Part shown: in pieces, positions 36,482 through 45,236 of the stretch
Layout of the letters: the number at the start of each line of letters is the position of its first letter
How positions within the stretch are numbered: position 1 is the stretch's first letter
Source: JAHECW01 sp964641415
Lineage (GTDB): Bacteria > Acidobacteriota > Thermoanaerobaculia > Thermoanaerobaculales > Sulfomarinibacteraceae
Length of the DNA stretch: 64,000 bases
Reading direction: 5' to 3'
Assembly (NCBI GenBank): GCA_964641415.1
Contig: CAZXMW010000011.1
Span: forward strand, 22,934-86,933
Notes under the pieces: model-generated
The model's input: the letters and a program-made list of their open reading frames with translations, nothing else
Database searches by the model: none
What the model was told of the DNA's origin: nothing
Translations under genes and position numbers: made by a program

Positions 36482-37588
36482 ATGAAGAGCAACGACCGCA
36501 CTCGAGGGCGGACCACCGTTGGGCCTTGGCGGGCGAGCCCCTGGGTCCACCTGGAGGCCGAGCGCCTCTACCACCCTCTGACCGGCCGCGAGATGGACCC
36601 GGCCGAGCCCGGCCACGACGAGCTGCGCGCCCTGGCCGCGTCGGGCGCGAGCCTCGACGCGCTCGACGACCGCCACCGGCGCTGGCTCGCCGAGGGCTGG
36701 CTCGAGCCGGTGTCGGCCGACCGCTCGCGCGACTACCGGCTGCGCTACGTGTCGCTCGAGACCTGCTCCAACTGCACCCAGGGCTGCTACTTCTGCCCGG
36801 TCGGGCACGCGCCGCGGGCGACCGAGCTCATGCCCACCGAGCTCTTCGAGTCCATCGTCGACCAGCTCGCGGCCCACTGCGACACCATCGAGGGCGTCGG
36901 GCTGTCCAACTACAACGAGCCCACCGCCGATCGGCGCTTCGTCGACCAGGTCGCGCTGCTGCACTGCCACCGGCTGCCGCCGGCGGTGCTGTCCAACGCC
37001 TCGGGCTTCACCCCCGACAAGGTCGACGCCGTCGTCGCCCTCGGCGGCTTGAGCTATCTCGGGATCAACATCTCGACGCTGGACCGCGAGCGCTACGCGC
37101 GCGACCGAGGCGCCGACCATCTGCCGCGCGTCCTCGAGCACCTCGACTACATGAAGGACAAACCGGTCGCCGAGACCATGGCCCTGGTCGTGCTCGGCCA
37201 CAGCGACGACGCGCACCGGCGCGAGGTCGAGGCCATCAAGGCGCGTTTCGCCGGCTCCAACTTCACGGTCCGGCCCTTCGACATCATGGACCGCGCCGGC
37301 TGGCTGCCGGTCGGGTCGGGCCCGACGCGGCCGCACCGCCGGCTGCGCGGCTGCGACAACCTGGGCTCGCGGCCACTCGAGCACCTCCACATCACCGCCC
37401 AGGGGCGCGTCGTCTTCTGCTGCGAGGACTACGACGAGGTCCACACCGTCGGCGACCTCACCACCCAGACCATCGACGAGGTGCTGTCGGGCGACGAAAT
37501 GGCGAGGCTGCGCCGCTTCACCTACGGTCTCGACGACGCCCCGGACGACTTCATCTGCCGCCACTGCCTGTTCGCGATCGCCGACTGA
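36482..37588 (+). CDS. Radical SAM protein with SPASM/twitch-like C-terminus
   Basis: 368 residues. The radical SAM cluster motif CTQGCYFC (CX3CX2C) is near residue 98, preceded by another Cys; a TIM-barrel core follows with GVGLSNYNEP as the SAM-binding region. The C-terminal 80 residues carry five or more cysteines (RGCDNL, VVFCCEDY, ICRHC), the pattern of an auxiliary-cluster SPASM or twitch domain. The first 85 residues form a small separate domain (SPWVHLEAERLYHPLTGRE) that might bind a substrate peptide. Enzymes of this build often modify peptides or proteins. No precursor gene is adjacent: the next gene is a secreted protease. The start ATG 36482 follows a TATACT box. Confidence 0.85.
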   Translation: MKSNDRTRGRTTVGPWRASPWVHLEAERLYHPLTGREMDPAEPGHDELRALAASGASLDALDDRHRRWLAEGWLEPVSADRSRDYRLRYVSLETCSNCTQGCYFCPVGHAPRATELMPTELFESIVDQLAAHCDTIEGVGLSNYNEPTADRRFVDQVALLHCHRLPPAVLSNASGFTPDKVDAVVALGGLSYLGINISTLDRERYARDRGADHLPRVLEHLDYMKDKPVAETMALVVLGHSDDAHRREVEAIKARFAGSNFTVRPFDIMDRAGWLPVGSGPTRPHRRLRGCDNLGSRPLEHLHITAQGRVVFCCEDYDEVHTVGDLTTQTIDEVLSGDEMARLRRFTYGLDDAPDDFICRHCLFAIAD

Positions 37589-37714
37589 CCCGGACGACGA
37601 GCTTGCCCGGCTGGGAGGTTCCGGGTAGTTTAGGCCCTCGAACCTCGACGGGCGCGGGCGGTGATCGGCACCGACGGCCGCAGTCCGTCGTCACAGAACT
37701 CCGGAGGACTCCAG

Positions 37715-39853
37715 ATGCCACGCGTGATCTTCATCGTCGCCACCGCCATCGTCGTGTGCGCCCTGGCCGCAGCGCCGGCCGACGCCGGAAAATCCATCGA
37801 CCGTCCGGAGCGATACACGGTCGGGCGCGGCATGGACCTCGAGCTGGTACCCGACCTCGATCGGGCCGTCCGGGTCGGCCAGACCCGCATCTGGAGCGAC
37901 GTGATCCGGGTCAAGGACGCGACCTTTCTCAAACCCCACTTCGTCGGGGTCAATCTGCGCGCCGGCGACGAGCTCATCGTCCGCTCGGCCACGGGGCACG
38001 TGGTCGAGACGATCACCGGCCGGGGACCCAAGAGCATGGGGACCTTCTGGGGTCTGTCGGCGCGCGGTGAAGAGCTGTTCCTCGAACTCCACTTCCGCCA
38101 CGCCTACCGCGATGTGCCGTTTCGCATCGATACTGTGATCGTCGGCGACGTCGACCCCTTCGGTAGCGGCACCGGTCCCGAGAGCATCTGCCAGCCGCCC
38201 GATTTCGAGGACGTCATCTGCTACCAGTCCGACGCTGGCAAGTGGGCCAACGTCCAGGCCTCGGTGGGACTGATGAACGTCGGCTCGAACCCGACCTCCG
38301 GCCTCTGGTGCTCGGGTTCCAACGTGTCGCCCAACAACTACGTGCTGTCGAACGATCACTGCATCACCAGCCAGGCCGAGTGCGACACAACTGAGTTCGT
38401 CTTCAAGTACTACAACCAGAACTGCGGCAGCGGACCGACCACCCCCGACTGGCAGAGCTTCCGCTGCGACGACATCGTCGTTTCTTCGCCCTTCGTCAGC
38501 TGCGAGGCGACCGTCACGACCCTGGACTTCACCCTCAACTCGGTAATCGGCGACCCGGCCTCGACCTTCGGCTATGCTCAGGCCGACCCGAACCCGATCA
38601 CCGACGGGGAGGGCATCTACATTGTTCAGCACCCGGCGGGCCGGCCGCACGAGATCACCCACGGCGACGGCGCCAACGTCGACGCCGACGCACCCAACCT
38701 GCGCTACTACGACACCCTCGACACCGAGGGTGGCAGCTCCGGCTCGCCGATCTACCGCGACGCCGACGACAAGCTCATCGGGCTGCACCACTGCGGCGGC
38801 TGCACGACAGCGGGCACGGGCAACCGCGGCATGATGATGTCCGACATCTACCCGCTCATCGAAAGCTACCTGTGCTCGCCGACCGTCGAGGTCTCCGCCG
38901 CCGGCACCCAGGGCCTCGCCGAGGTCACCGGCAACGGCAACGCCGTGGTCGAGCCCGGCGAGACATGGCTCTTCACGCCCATGGTGCGCAATGCGGCGTG
39001 CGACGAGATGGCGCTCGGCGTGACCGCCGATGTCGTGCTCAACGCCTCATCCGCCGGACCGGTGACGATCAGCCACGGCGCCGCCGCCTTCGGCGACGTG
39101 CCGGCCGGCGCCACCGCGGCGGCGCAGCAGCCGGTCGAGTTCCAGGTCGGCGCATCGGTGGCCTGCGGCGAGGACGTCGTCCTCGACATGGTCAACCTCG
39201 ACGCCGCCAACGCCGGGCCATTTTCCGACGCGCTCGCCATGCTCACCGTCCCCATCGGCGAGCTGGTGTACGACCCGATCCTGCTCGAGGACTTCGCCGG
39301 CGGCATCCCGGCCGACTGGACGGTGGTCCACAGCGGCACCGCCACCGGAGCGGCGGCGACCTGGACCACCGACAACCCGGGCGGCCGGACGCTGGCGCTC
39401 ACCGAGCCCTTCGCCATCGTCGACTCGGACAACGCCGGGTCCGGAGTCACCCACGACGAGCAGCTCGTCACGGCGCCGGTCGACTGCACCGGCTACGACC
39501 AGATCGAGCTTCGGTTCAAGCACGACTTCAAGTGGTACATCGCCGGCGGTGACGAGCAGGGCGACATTCACGTCCGGTCCGGCGCCACCGGAGGGTCCTG
39601 GGTCCAGGTCGCCAACTACTCGGGCGGCGATGCGTCGGGCCAGGCGGTCGTCGACATCTCGGCGCAGGCGGTCGGCCAGACCGACGTCGAGGTCCGCTTC
39701 CACTACCACGATGCGTCGTACGACTGGTGGTGGGCGATCGACGACGTCGAAATCGTCGGCGGGACCTTCGTCTGCGACTCGTTCGACGAGATCTTCGCCG
39801 ACGGTTTCGAGTCCGGCGACGTCTCGGCCTGGTCGGGCAGCAACCAGCCCTGA
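37715..39853 (+). CDS. Secreted trypsin-like serine protease with C-terminal sorting-like tail
   Basis: 712 residues with a signal peptide (cut near PADA-GK). The trypsin-fold core has His in LSNDHCITS, Asp in TTLDFTLNS and Ser in GGSSGSPIY; several cysteine pairs suggest disulfides. After the protease comes a beta-sandwich region (about 390-510), then a jelly-roll-like domain (about 525-680, GGSWVQVANYSGGDASGQAV), and a short tail FADGFESGDVSAWS. That tail recurs at the C-termini of secreted proteins in Acidobacteriota and some Gammaproteobacteria (known to me by pattern), suggesting an export or anchoring signal. GGAGG lies 9 bases before ATG 37715. Gap 37589-37714 holds its promoter region only. 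Confidence 0.9.
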   Translation: MPRVIFIVATAIVVCALAAAPADAGKSIDRPERYTVGRGMDLELVPDLDRAVRVGQTRIWSDVIRVKDATFLKPHFVGVNLRAGDELIVRSATGHVVETITGRGPKSMGTFWGLSARGEELFLELHFRHAYRDVPFRIDTVIVGDVDPFGSGTGPESICQPPDFEDVICYQSDAGKWANVQASVGLMNVGSNPTSGLWCSGSNVSPNNYVLSNDHCITSQAECDTTEFVFKYYNQNCGSGPTTPDWQSFRCDDIVVSSPFVSCEATVTTLDFTLNSVIGDPASTFGYAQADPNPITDGEGIYIVQHPAGRPHEITHGDGANVDADAPNLRYYDTLDTEGGSSGSPIYRDADDKLIGLHHCGGCTTAGTGNRGMMMSDIYPLIESYLCSPTVEVSAAGTQGLAEVTGNGNAVVEPGETWLFTPMVRNAACDEMALGVTADVVLNASSAGPVTISHGAAAFGDVPAGATAAAQQPVEFQVGASVACGEDVVLDMVNLDAANAGPFSDALAMLTVPIGELVYDPILLEDFAGGIPADWTVVHSGTATGAAATWTTDNPGGRTLALTEPFAIVDSDNAGSGVTHDEQLVTAPVDCTGYDQIELRFKHDFKWYIAGGDEQGDIHVRSGATGGSWVQVANYSGGDASGQAVVDISAQAVGQTDVEVRFHYHDASYDWWWAIDDVEIVGGTFVCDSFDEIFADGFESGDVSAWSGSNQP

Positions 39854-39987
39854 CCGGCGCTCATCGACGGCTTCGCGGGCGGCCTCCGGGCCGCCCGTCG
39901 TCGTTTCGAGGTGGCCGTGCGTGCAAGAGCGGAAACTCGGTGTCACGATCGAAGCCGCTGGTCGCGTCTGCGATCTCTCACCTGCAT

Positions 39988-39993
39988 TATCAT
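39988..39993 (+). promoter_or_regulatory. -10 box for leaderless GT-C-like gene
   Basis: TATCAT ends seven bases before ATG 40001, with no Shine-Dalgarno sequence. Supports the start at 40001 rather than upstream in-frame codons. Confidence 0.4.
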
Positions 39994-40000
39994 CGCCGGG

Positions 40001-42247
40001 ATGGCGAACGACGGCGGCGACCGGGCGACGTGCTGGTTGAGGCTCTGGGGTCTCGGCAACCGCCGTGCCGATCTCGCTCTGTCGTCGCTCACCGTCGTCG
40101 CCCTGGCGCTGTCGAGACTCGCGCTGCTCGCCTCGGGGCCGTGGGAGTGGGACGAGACGATCTTCGCCCGCGGCATACTCGACTTCTCCCTCGCCGCGCA
40201 CTTTCCCCACCCGCCGGGCTTTCCGGGCTTCCTCGCCCTCGGCCAGGCGCTGCTGCCGCTGACCGGCGAGCCCTACCTGGCGCTCCAGCTGGTCTCCGCG
40301 ATCGCCTCGGTGCTCGCCCTGTGGCCGCTCGCCGCCCTCGGCCGGAGGGTGGCGCCGCCGCCGGTGGCGACCGCGGCGGCGCTGCTGGTGCTCTTCCTGC
40401 CCGGGCCGTGGCTTTTTTCAGTGCGCGGCTTCTCGACCACCGCCGCGGCGGCGCTGGCGCTCGCGGCGGCGGCGCTGCTGGTGCGCGGGCTCGACGGCCG
40501 GCGGGCAACCGTCTTCACCGCGCTGGTGACCGCGTCCTTCCTCGTCCGGCCGATTCTGCTGCCCACCGTGGCCCTGCTCTGGCTCATCGGCGCCGAGACC
40601 GTGCGGCCGCGGTGGAGGCTGCTGCCGGGACTTGTGATCGGCGCCGCGGCGGTGGCGGCGGCGGTGGCGGTCATGGTCCGCCTCGAGGGCGGCTGGGCGG
40701 CCTTCGTCCGACCCTTCGTCGACCACGCCAGCTACCATACCGACCGGCTCCACCACAACACCGCTTCACTCTCCGACCTCGGGCTGCTCACCGGCGCCGG
40801 CGGCGTCGTGCCGGCGGCGCTGCTCGCGGCATTGGCCCTCGCCGGTCTCGTCGTCTGGCGGCGGCGGGTCGGCGCCCGGCCGGCGCTCGCCTGGATCGCG
40901 ATCCTCGGTCTGACCTCGGCCCAGCTGGTGATGCTCCAGAACCGCTCCTACCCGCGCTACGCGGTCGGCGTCCAGATGGCGGCGGCGCCGCTGATCGCCG
41001 GCGCGGCGTCGCTTGCGGCGCCGCCGGTCGCCGTCGCCGGGCTGCTCGGCGCGACCGCGCTGTCGGCGGCGGCGACCCTGCCCCTGGTGCGCGAGCAGCA
41101 CGTGGAGACTTTCGGCGCCTGGCAGGCGACCCTCGACGCCGCCGACCGGGCGGCTGACTCCGGGTGGGCCGCGGTGGTCGGGCCCGAGGTCCACGTCTTC
41201 TCGTCCTACTACTGGTCGGTGCTCGAGTGGCGCGGCGAGCCGGCGCCGCCCATTCTGCTGTCGCCGCGGGCGCCGGAGCCGTGGGTCGGGGTTGACCGGC
41301 CGTGGCTGGTGGCCACCGTCCACCCCCACCTCTACTGGCCGTCCCTGACCGACTCGGCCCGCGCCTGGGGCGGGGTTTCGGGCCGGCTCCGGCCGCTGAC
41401 CCAGGGCCGCTTTCTGTCCGCCGCCGTGATCGACGTGCCGCCGCTGCCGGTCGGCCGATGGTGGCCGCTGGAGCGCGACGAGCTCGGCCGCCCGTTCATG
41501 TGGGCCGGGCCGTCGGCCGAGCTCTGGCTGCCGCCGAGCCCCGCCGGTACCCTGATCTCGCTGGCCGTCGCGCCGGCGCCCGGCGACGCCCCGGTGGCCG
41601 TCGACATCGACCACGGCGGCGGGCGGTTCGCGGTCGCCGGCCGCGCGCCGGCGACCCGGATCTGGACCCGCACCGCCGATCGCGGCGGCGAGCCGGTCAT
41701 CGTCCGACTGCAGCGGTCCGACGCCTATCCGCCGGGCGGCGGCGACGAGCGGGGACTCGCCGTTCGATTGCTCGACGTGGCGGTGCGGCCGCCGGGGGCG
41801 TCGTGGGGCGGTCCGGCGGCCACCGCGTTCGATCGCGGCCGGCTGCGGCTCGATCTCGACGGCCACCACGGCCCCGAGGACTTCGGCGAGCTCGGCCCCG
41901 GGGTCTGGCTCGAGCCGGCGGCGCGGCTCCGGCTCGCCGTCGACGAACCGGGCACGCTGTCGCTGCGCTTCGCGGCGCCGCGGCCGACGCCGGCCCGGCC
42001 CCGGGTCCTCCTCGGCGGGGTCGAGGTCGCGGCGCTTCCCGATCTCGACCACCGGGCGGCGCAAGTGGCAGTTCCGGTCGGTGCAGAGACGGTCGCGGCC
42101 GGCGCGGTCGAGCTCGAGATCGTCAGCGAGCCCTACCGGCCGGCGGCCGGCGGCGGCGCCGACCCGCGCACCCTCGGTGTGGTGCTGCTCGGCCTCGACT
42201 TCGAGCCCGCGCAGTCCTCGAAGGGTTGGTGGAGCCAGGGAAGGTGA
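40001..42247 (+). CDS. Polytopic GT-C-fold glycosyltransferase-like membrane protein
   Basis: 748 residues. The first 400 hold about ten membrane helices; the first periplasmic loop carries the acidic pair Asp51-Glu52 in GPWEWDETIF, the position of the catalytic Asp in GT-C (ArnT/PMT, GT39) enzymes that use polyprenyl-linked sugars. The remaining 350 residues form soluble beta-rich periplasmic domains without recognised motifs. Probably transfers a sugar to lipid or protein in the envelope; donor and acceptor unknown. The adjacent GT4 and TVP38-type genes on the other strand suggest an envelope glycan locus. Confidence 0.8.
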   Translation: MANDGGDRATCWLRLWGLGNRRADLALSSLTVVALALSRLALLASGPWEWDETIFARGILDFSLAAHFPHPPGFPGFLALGQALLPLTGEPYLALQLVSAIASVLALWPLAALGRRVAPPPVATAAALLVLFLPGPWLFSVRGFSTTAAAALALAAAALLVRGLDGRRATVFTALVTASFLVRPILLPTVALLWLIGAETVRPRWRLLPGLVIGAAAVAAAVAVMVRLEGGWAAFVRPFVDHASYHTDRLHHNTASLSDLGLLTGAGGVVPAALLAALALAGLVVWRRRVGARPALAWIAILGLTSAQLVMLQNRSYPRYAVGVQMAAAPLIAGAASLAAPPVAVAGLLGATALSAAATLPLVREQHVETFGAWQATLDAADRAADSGWAAVVGPEVHVFSSYYWSVLEWRGEPAPPILLSPRAPEPWVGVDRPWLVATVHPHLYWPSLTDSARAWGGVSGRLRPLTQGRFLSAAVIDVPPLPVGRWWPLERDELGRPFMWAGPSAELWLPPSPAGTLISLAVAPAPGDAPVAVDIDHGGGRFAVAGRAPATRIWTRTADRGGEPVIVRLQRSDAYPPGGGDERGLAVRLLDVAVRPPGASWGGPAATAFDRGRLRLDLDGHHGPEDFGELGPGVWLEPAARLRLAVDEPGTLSLRFAAPRPTPARPRVLLGGVEVAALPDLDHRAAQVAVPVGAETVAAGAVELEIVSEPYRPAAGGGADPRTLGVVLLGLDFEPAQSSKGWWSQGR

Positions 42248-42269
42248 GCGGAATGGGCCCCGCAACAAC

Positions 42270-42335
42270 GGCCTTCTGCCCCGACCCCGCCGCGCAGCCG
42301 GTGCGGCCCAGCGTCGCCCGAGCGGCGCGGCGCTG
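42270..42335 (+). repeat. Interspersed repeat family B, copy 2
   Basis: Shares CCTTCTGC, a G+C-rich middle, GGCCCAGCGTCGCCCG and GCGCGGCGCTG with the copy at 9464-9527. It fills the gap between the GT-C-like gene and the stop codon of the GT4 gene (42336). Confidence 0.55.
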
Positions 42336-43562
42336 TCAGTTGGCCTCGAGCGAGGGCCGCGCAGCGGTCGAGCGGCACACCCGGCCTGCGCTCTCGGCCG
42401 ACCCTTCGACGACCCTGTGGTAGTCGCCGAGCAGGCCGTCGAAGACGCCCTCCCAGCGACGGGTCAGCGCGAATCGGCGTGCGGCGGCGCCCATCCGCCG
42501 GCGCAGGCCGGCGTCGCGGATGAGCCGCTCGACCTTGAGGTGGAAGTCGACGCCGACGGTGCCGACGAAGCCGTTGACGCCTTCGGTGATGAGCTCCCGC
42601 GGCGCCATGCGGTCCGAGGTCACGACGGGCAGCCCGGACGCCATGGCCTCGAGCGCGACATTGCCGAAGGTCTCGGTCTCGGACGGAAAGACGAACAGGT
42701 CGGCCGACGCGTACTCGACGCTCAGCGCCTCGCCGGTCAGGTGGCCGGTGAATCGGGCCCGGGGCAGAGCGGGCTCGAGCCAGGCACGCTCGGGGCCGTC
42801 GCCGACGATGACGAGATCGACGTCGCGGCGGCCGCGGAACAGATCGACCAGCACCTCGAGGTTCTTGTCGACCACCAGGCGGCCGACGTGGAGCGCGGTG
42901 GTCCGGCCGGGCTCGCGACGGTGACGCGGGTGGAAGCGGTCGGTATCGACCCCGCGCGAGAACAGCCCGACCGGAGTCCGGATCCGGCGGGCGAGCGCCG
43001 AGCGCGTCCACTCGGACGGTGCGACCACGAGCTCGGCGTGATCGAGGAACCAGGTGACGTAGCGCCAGGTGAGCCCGTCGAAGAGCCGGCCGATCGTCCG
43101 CTGCGGCAGCCGTCGGCGGCGCAGGGCCTTTTCGACCCGCCGGCGCACGTTCTCCTCGTACGCGGTGTGGTACGAGGCGACAATCGGCACGCCGAGCCGG
43201 CGGGCGGCGGCGAGCCCGGTCAGACCGAGCGAGCCCGGCGTCGCGATGTGGAGCAAACCGGGCCGCAGCCGCGCCAGGTCGCGGATCACCCGCGGTCGGT
43301 GGGGCAGAGCGTCCATGGCCCATCCGGGGTGGACTAAGAGCGGCCACAGCGGCCGGTAGCGCCGGATTTCGACCGGCCCGAGGCGCTCGACGGCGTCGTT
43401 CCCCGTGGCGTGGGTGAAGACCGTCAGCGCGATCCGGTCAGCCCTCGTCCGGCACTGAACGGCGAGACGGTGCAGAGTGTTGGCGACGCCGTCGACGACC
43501 TCGCCGGACTCGGTGACGAAGGCGTCGGTGAGCAGCGCGACCGACAGCGGGTGCTGCTTCAC
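42336..43562 (-). CDS. Glycosyltransferase family 4
   Basis: 408 residues. Two Rossmann halves: the N-terminal acceptor half begins with a glycine-poor VALLTDAFVTESGEVVDGV, and the C-terminal donor half has HVGRLVVDKNLEVLVDLF and the EX7E motif in PSETETFGNVALEAMASG, whose first Glu is the usual donor-binding residue. It resembles GDP-mannose-dependent alpha-mannosyltransferases (MgtA/PimB-like) but the donor is not certain. It is cytoplasmic or membrane-associated. GTG 43562 with GGGGG four bases upstream is the likely start. It lies 19 bases after the TVP38-type gene, so they are likely cotranscribed. Confidence 0.92.
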   Translation of the reverse strand: MKQHPLSVALLTDAFVTESGEVVDGVANTLHRLAVQCRTRADRIALTVFTHATGNDAVERLGPVEIRRYRPLWPLLVHPGWAMDALPHRPRVIRDLARLRPGLLHIATPGSLGLTGLAAARRLGVPIVASYHTAYEENVRRRVEKALRRRRLPQRTIGRLFDGLTWRYVTWFLDHAELVVAPSEWTRSALARRIRTPVGLFSRGVDTDRFHPRHRREPGRTTALHVGRLVVDKNLEVLVDLFRGRRDVDLVIVGDGPERAWLEPALPRARFTGHLTGEALSVEYASADLFVFPSETETFGNVALEAMASGLPVVTSDRMAPRELITEGVNGFVGTVGVDFHLKVERLIRDAGLRRRMGAAARRFALTRRWEGVFDGLLGDYHRVVEGSAESAGRVCRSTAARPSLEAN

Positions 43563-43581
43563 CGATCCCCCGAGCTCCGGC

Positions 43582-44274
43582 TCAACGCGTTGGCCCGTCG
43601 GCGTCGGCGGCGGGTGCGCGCCGCCGGAGCTTCCGGCTGACCAGCAGTGAAACCACCACGACCACCGCCAGCACTGCCGCCGCGCGCACCCAGGTTTCGG
43701 GCGACGGGTCGGCGATCAGGGCGCGGGCTTCGGCGCCGGTGACGGCGTAGAGCGCGATCCACGGCGCCAGCCCGATCAGGTTGCCGATGACGAACTGAGG
43801 CAGCCGGACCGGCGACGCGCCGAGCGCCAGGTTGACCACGGGGTAGGGACCCAGGGGCAGATTGCGGGCGACGGCGACGGCGACGATGCCGTTGCTCTCC
43901 AGCAGGCGGCCGAGCCGCGACGAGGCATCCGGGCCGCTGTTGAGACGCTTCAGCACTGATCCGCCGCGCGCGCCGAGCCAGAAGAAGAGAACGCCGCCGA
44001 GGGTCGCGCCGATGACGGTCCAGAGGGTTCCGAGCGCCGGTCCGTAGACGATGATGGTCGGGATCATCACCAGGCTCAGGGGCGCGCCGACGAAGCCGCT
44101 CAAGACGAACACGGCGATGACGCCGAACGGCGCCAGGGGGTGGTCGGCGGTGGTCTCGATCCACCGGACGAGCCCGCTGCCGAAGTTCGAGCAGCCCACA
44201 GCCGGAATCAGGGCGACGGCCAGCCCCAGCGCCCTTGGGGGCGCGGCTTCGAGCGCACTGGAGAGCTTCAGCAT
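43582..44274 (-). CDS. TVP38/TMEM64 (VTT-domain) membrane protein
   Basis: 230 residues with about five membrane helices. The VTT/SNARE-associated core is visible in the sequences GAPLSLVMIPTIIVYGPALG, GATLGGVLFFWLGARGG and RNLPLGPYPVVNLALGASPV, a region that includes a re-entrant loop. Relatives (DedA and TVP38 families) help flip lipid carriers or maintain membrane potential. The C-terminus is basic. It is upstream of the GT4 gene in the same direction and divergent from the larB gene. The start at ATG 44274 lacks a good Shine-Dalgarno site, so an internal start is possible. Confidence 0.85.
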   Translation of the reverse strand: MLKLSSALEAAPPRALGLAVALIPAVGCSNFGSGLVRWIETTADHPLAPFGVIAVFVLSGFVGAPLSLVMIPTIIVYGPALGTLWTVIGATLGGVLFFWLGARGGSVLKRLNSGPDASSRLGRLLESNGIVAVAVARNLPLGPYPVVNLALGASPVRLPQFVIGNLIGLAPWIALYAVTGAEARALIADPSPETWVRAAAVLAVVVVVSLLVSRKLRRRAPAADADGPTR

Positions 44275-44471
44275 GGCACGGCAACACCGGTCGGCCCGAC
44301 CAGCATTGCAGCGCGGTCATGTTCGAACGATGTGAACGAACGGCAGGCACCACGGGGACCTTCGATCGGTTGCTTCCGGTCGCTCGACGATCGACCCCGG
44401 CCTCTCGCCTTCGAGCCACTCCCGTGTATCCTGGGCGGGTTCGTTCGATCAGACCGTGTTTCGGAGGGTCG

Positions 44472-45236
44472 ATGGAGCGCGACGAGCTGCAGCGGATTCT
44501 CGAGTCGGTGGCGGGGGGCACGACGATGGTTGACGACGCCGTCGAGCGGCTGCTGCCGGTCGGCTTCGTCGATCTCGGCTTCGCCCGCCTCGACACCGAC
44601 CGGGAGCGCCGGACCGGGATGATCGAGGTTGTGTACGCGCCGGGCAAGACCGACGCGCAGCTCGGGGAGATCGTCGACCACTGTTTGGCGAACCGGGGGC
44701 AAGTCCTGGTGACCCGGCTCGAGGCCGACCGAGCGCCGGCCCTGCTCGACCGGTCGGCCGAGCTTCGATATCACGAGCAGGCTCGGGTGTTGGAGTCGAG
44801 ACCGGCCGGCGGGTCGTCGCTTCCGATGGTCGCGGTGGTCTCGGCCGGGACCTCCGATCTTGCCGTGGCCGAGGAGGCCGCGGTGGTGCTCGAGCACTTC
44901 GGCCACCCGGTCGACCGGGTGGTCGACGTCGGCGTCGCCGGGCTGCACCGCCTCGGCGCCGTGCTCAGACGGCTGCGCGCGGCGCGGGCGGTGATCGTCG
45001 TTGCCGGCATGGAGGGGGCGCTGCCGTCGGTCGTCGCCGGCCTGGTCGACAGGCCGGTGGTTGCGGTGCCGACGTCGGTCGGCTACGGCGCGAGCTTCGG
45101 CGGCTTGGCGGCGCTGCTCGGCATGCTCAACTCGTGTTCCGCCGGGGTCGGCGTGGTCAACATCGACAACGGCTTCGGCGCCGCCGCGCTGGTCCACCGG
45201 ATCGCTGCGACCGACGCCGGGGCGGAGGCGCGATGA
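44472..45236 (+). CDS. larB: LarB, pyridinium biscarboxylate mononucleotide synthase
   Basis: 254 residues. LarB carboxylates and hydrolyses nicotinic acid adenine dinucleotide to form the pyridinium-3,5-biscarboxylic acid mononucleotide, first step of the nickel-pincer (NPN) cofactor. The C-terminal half is PurE-like, with VVSAGTSDLAVAEEA, GMEGALPSVVAGL and GYGASFGGLAALLGM, matching the family closely. The start ATG 44472 has GGAGGG six bases upstream and a TATCCT -10 further up. The stop overlaps the larC start (ATGA). First gene of the larB-larC-larE operon. Confidence 0.95.
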   Translation: MERDELQRILESVAGGTTMVDDAVERLLPVGFVDLGFARLDTDRERRTGMIEVVYAPGKTDAQLGEIVDHCLANRGQVLVTRLEADRAPALLDRSAELRYHEQARVLESRPAGGSSLPMVAVVSAGTSDLAVAEEAAVVLEHFGHPVDRVVDVGVAGLHRLGAVLRRLRAARAVIVVAGMEGALPSVVAGLVDRPVVAVPTSVGYGASFGGLAALLGMLNSCSAGVGVVNIDNGFGAAALVHRIAATDAGAEAR

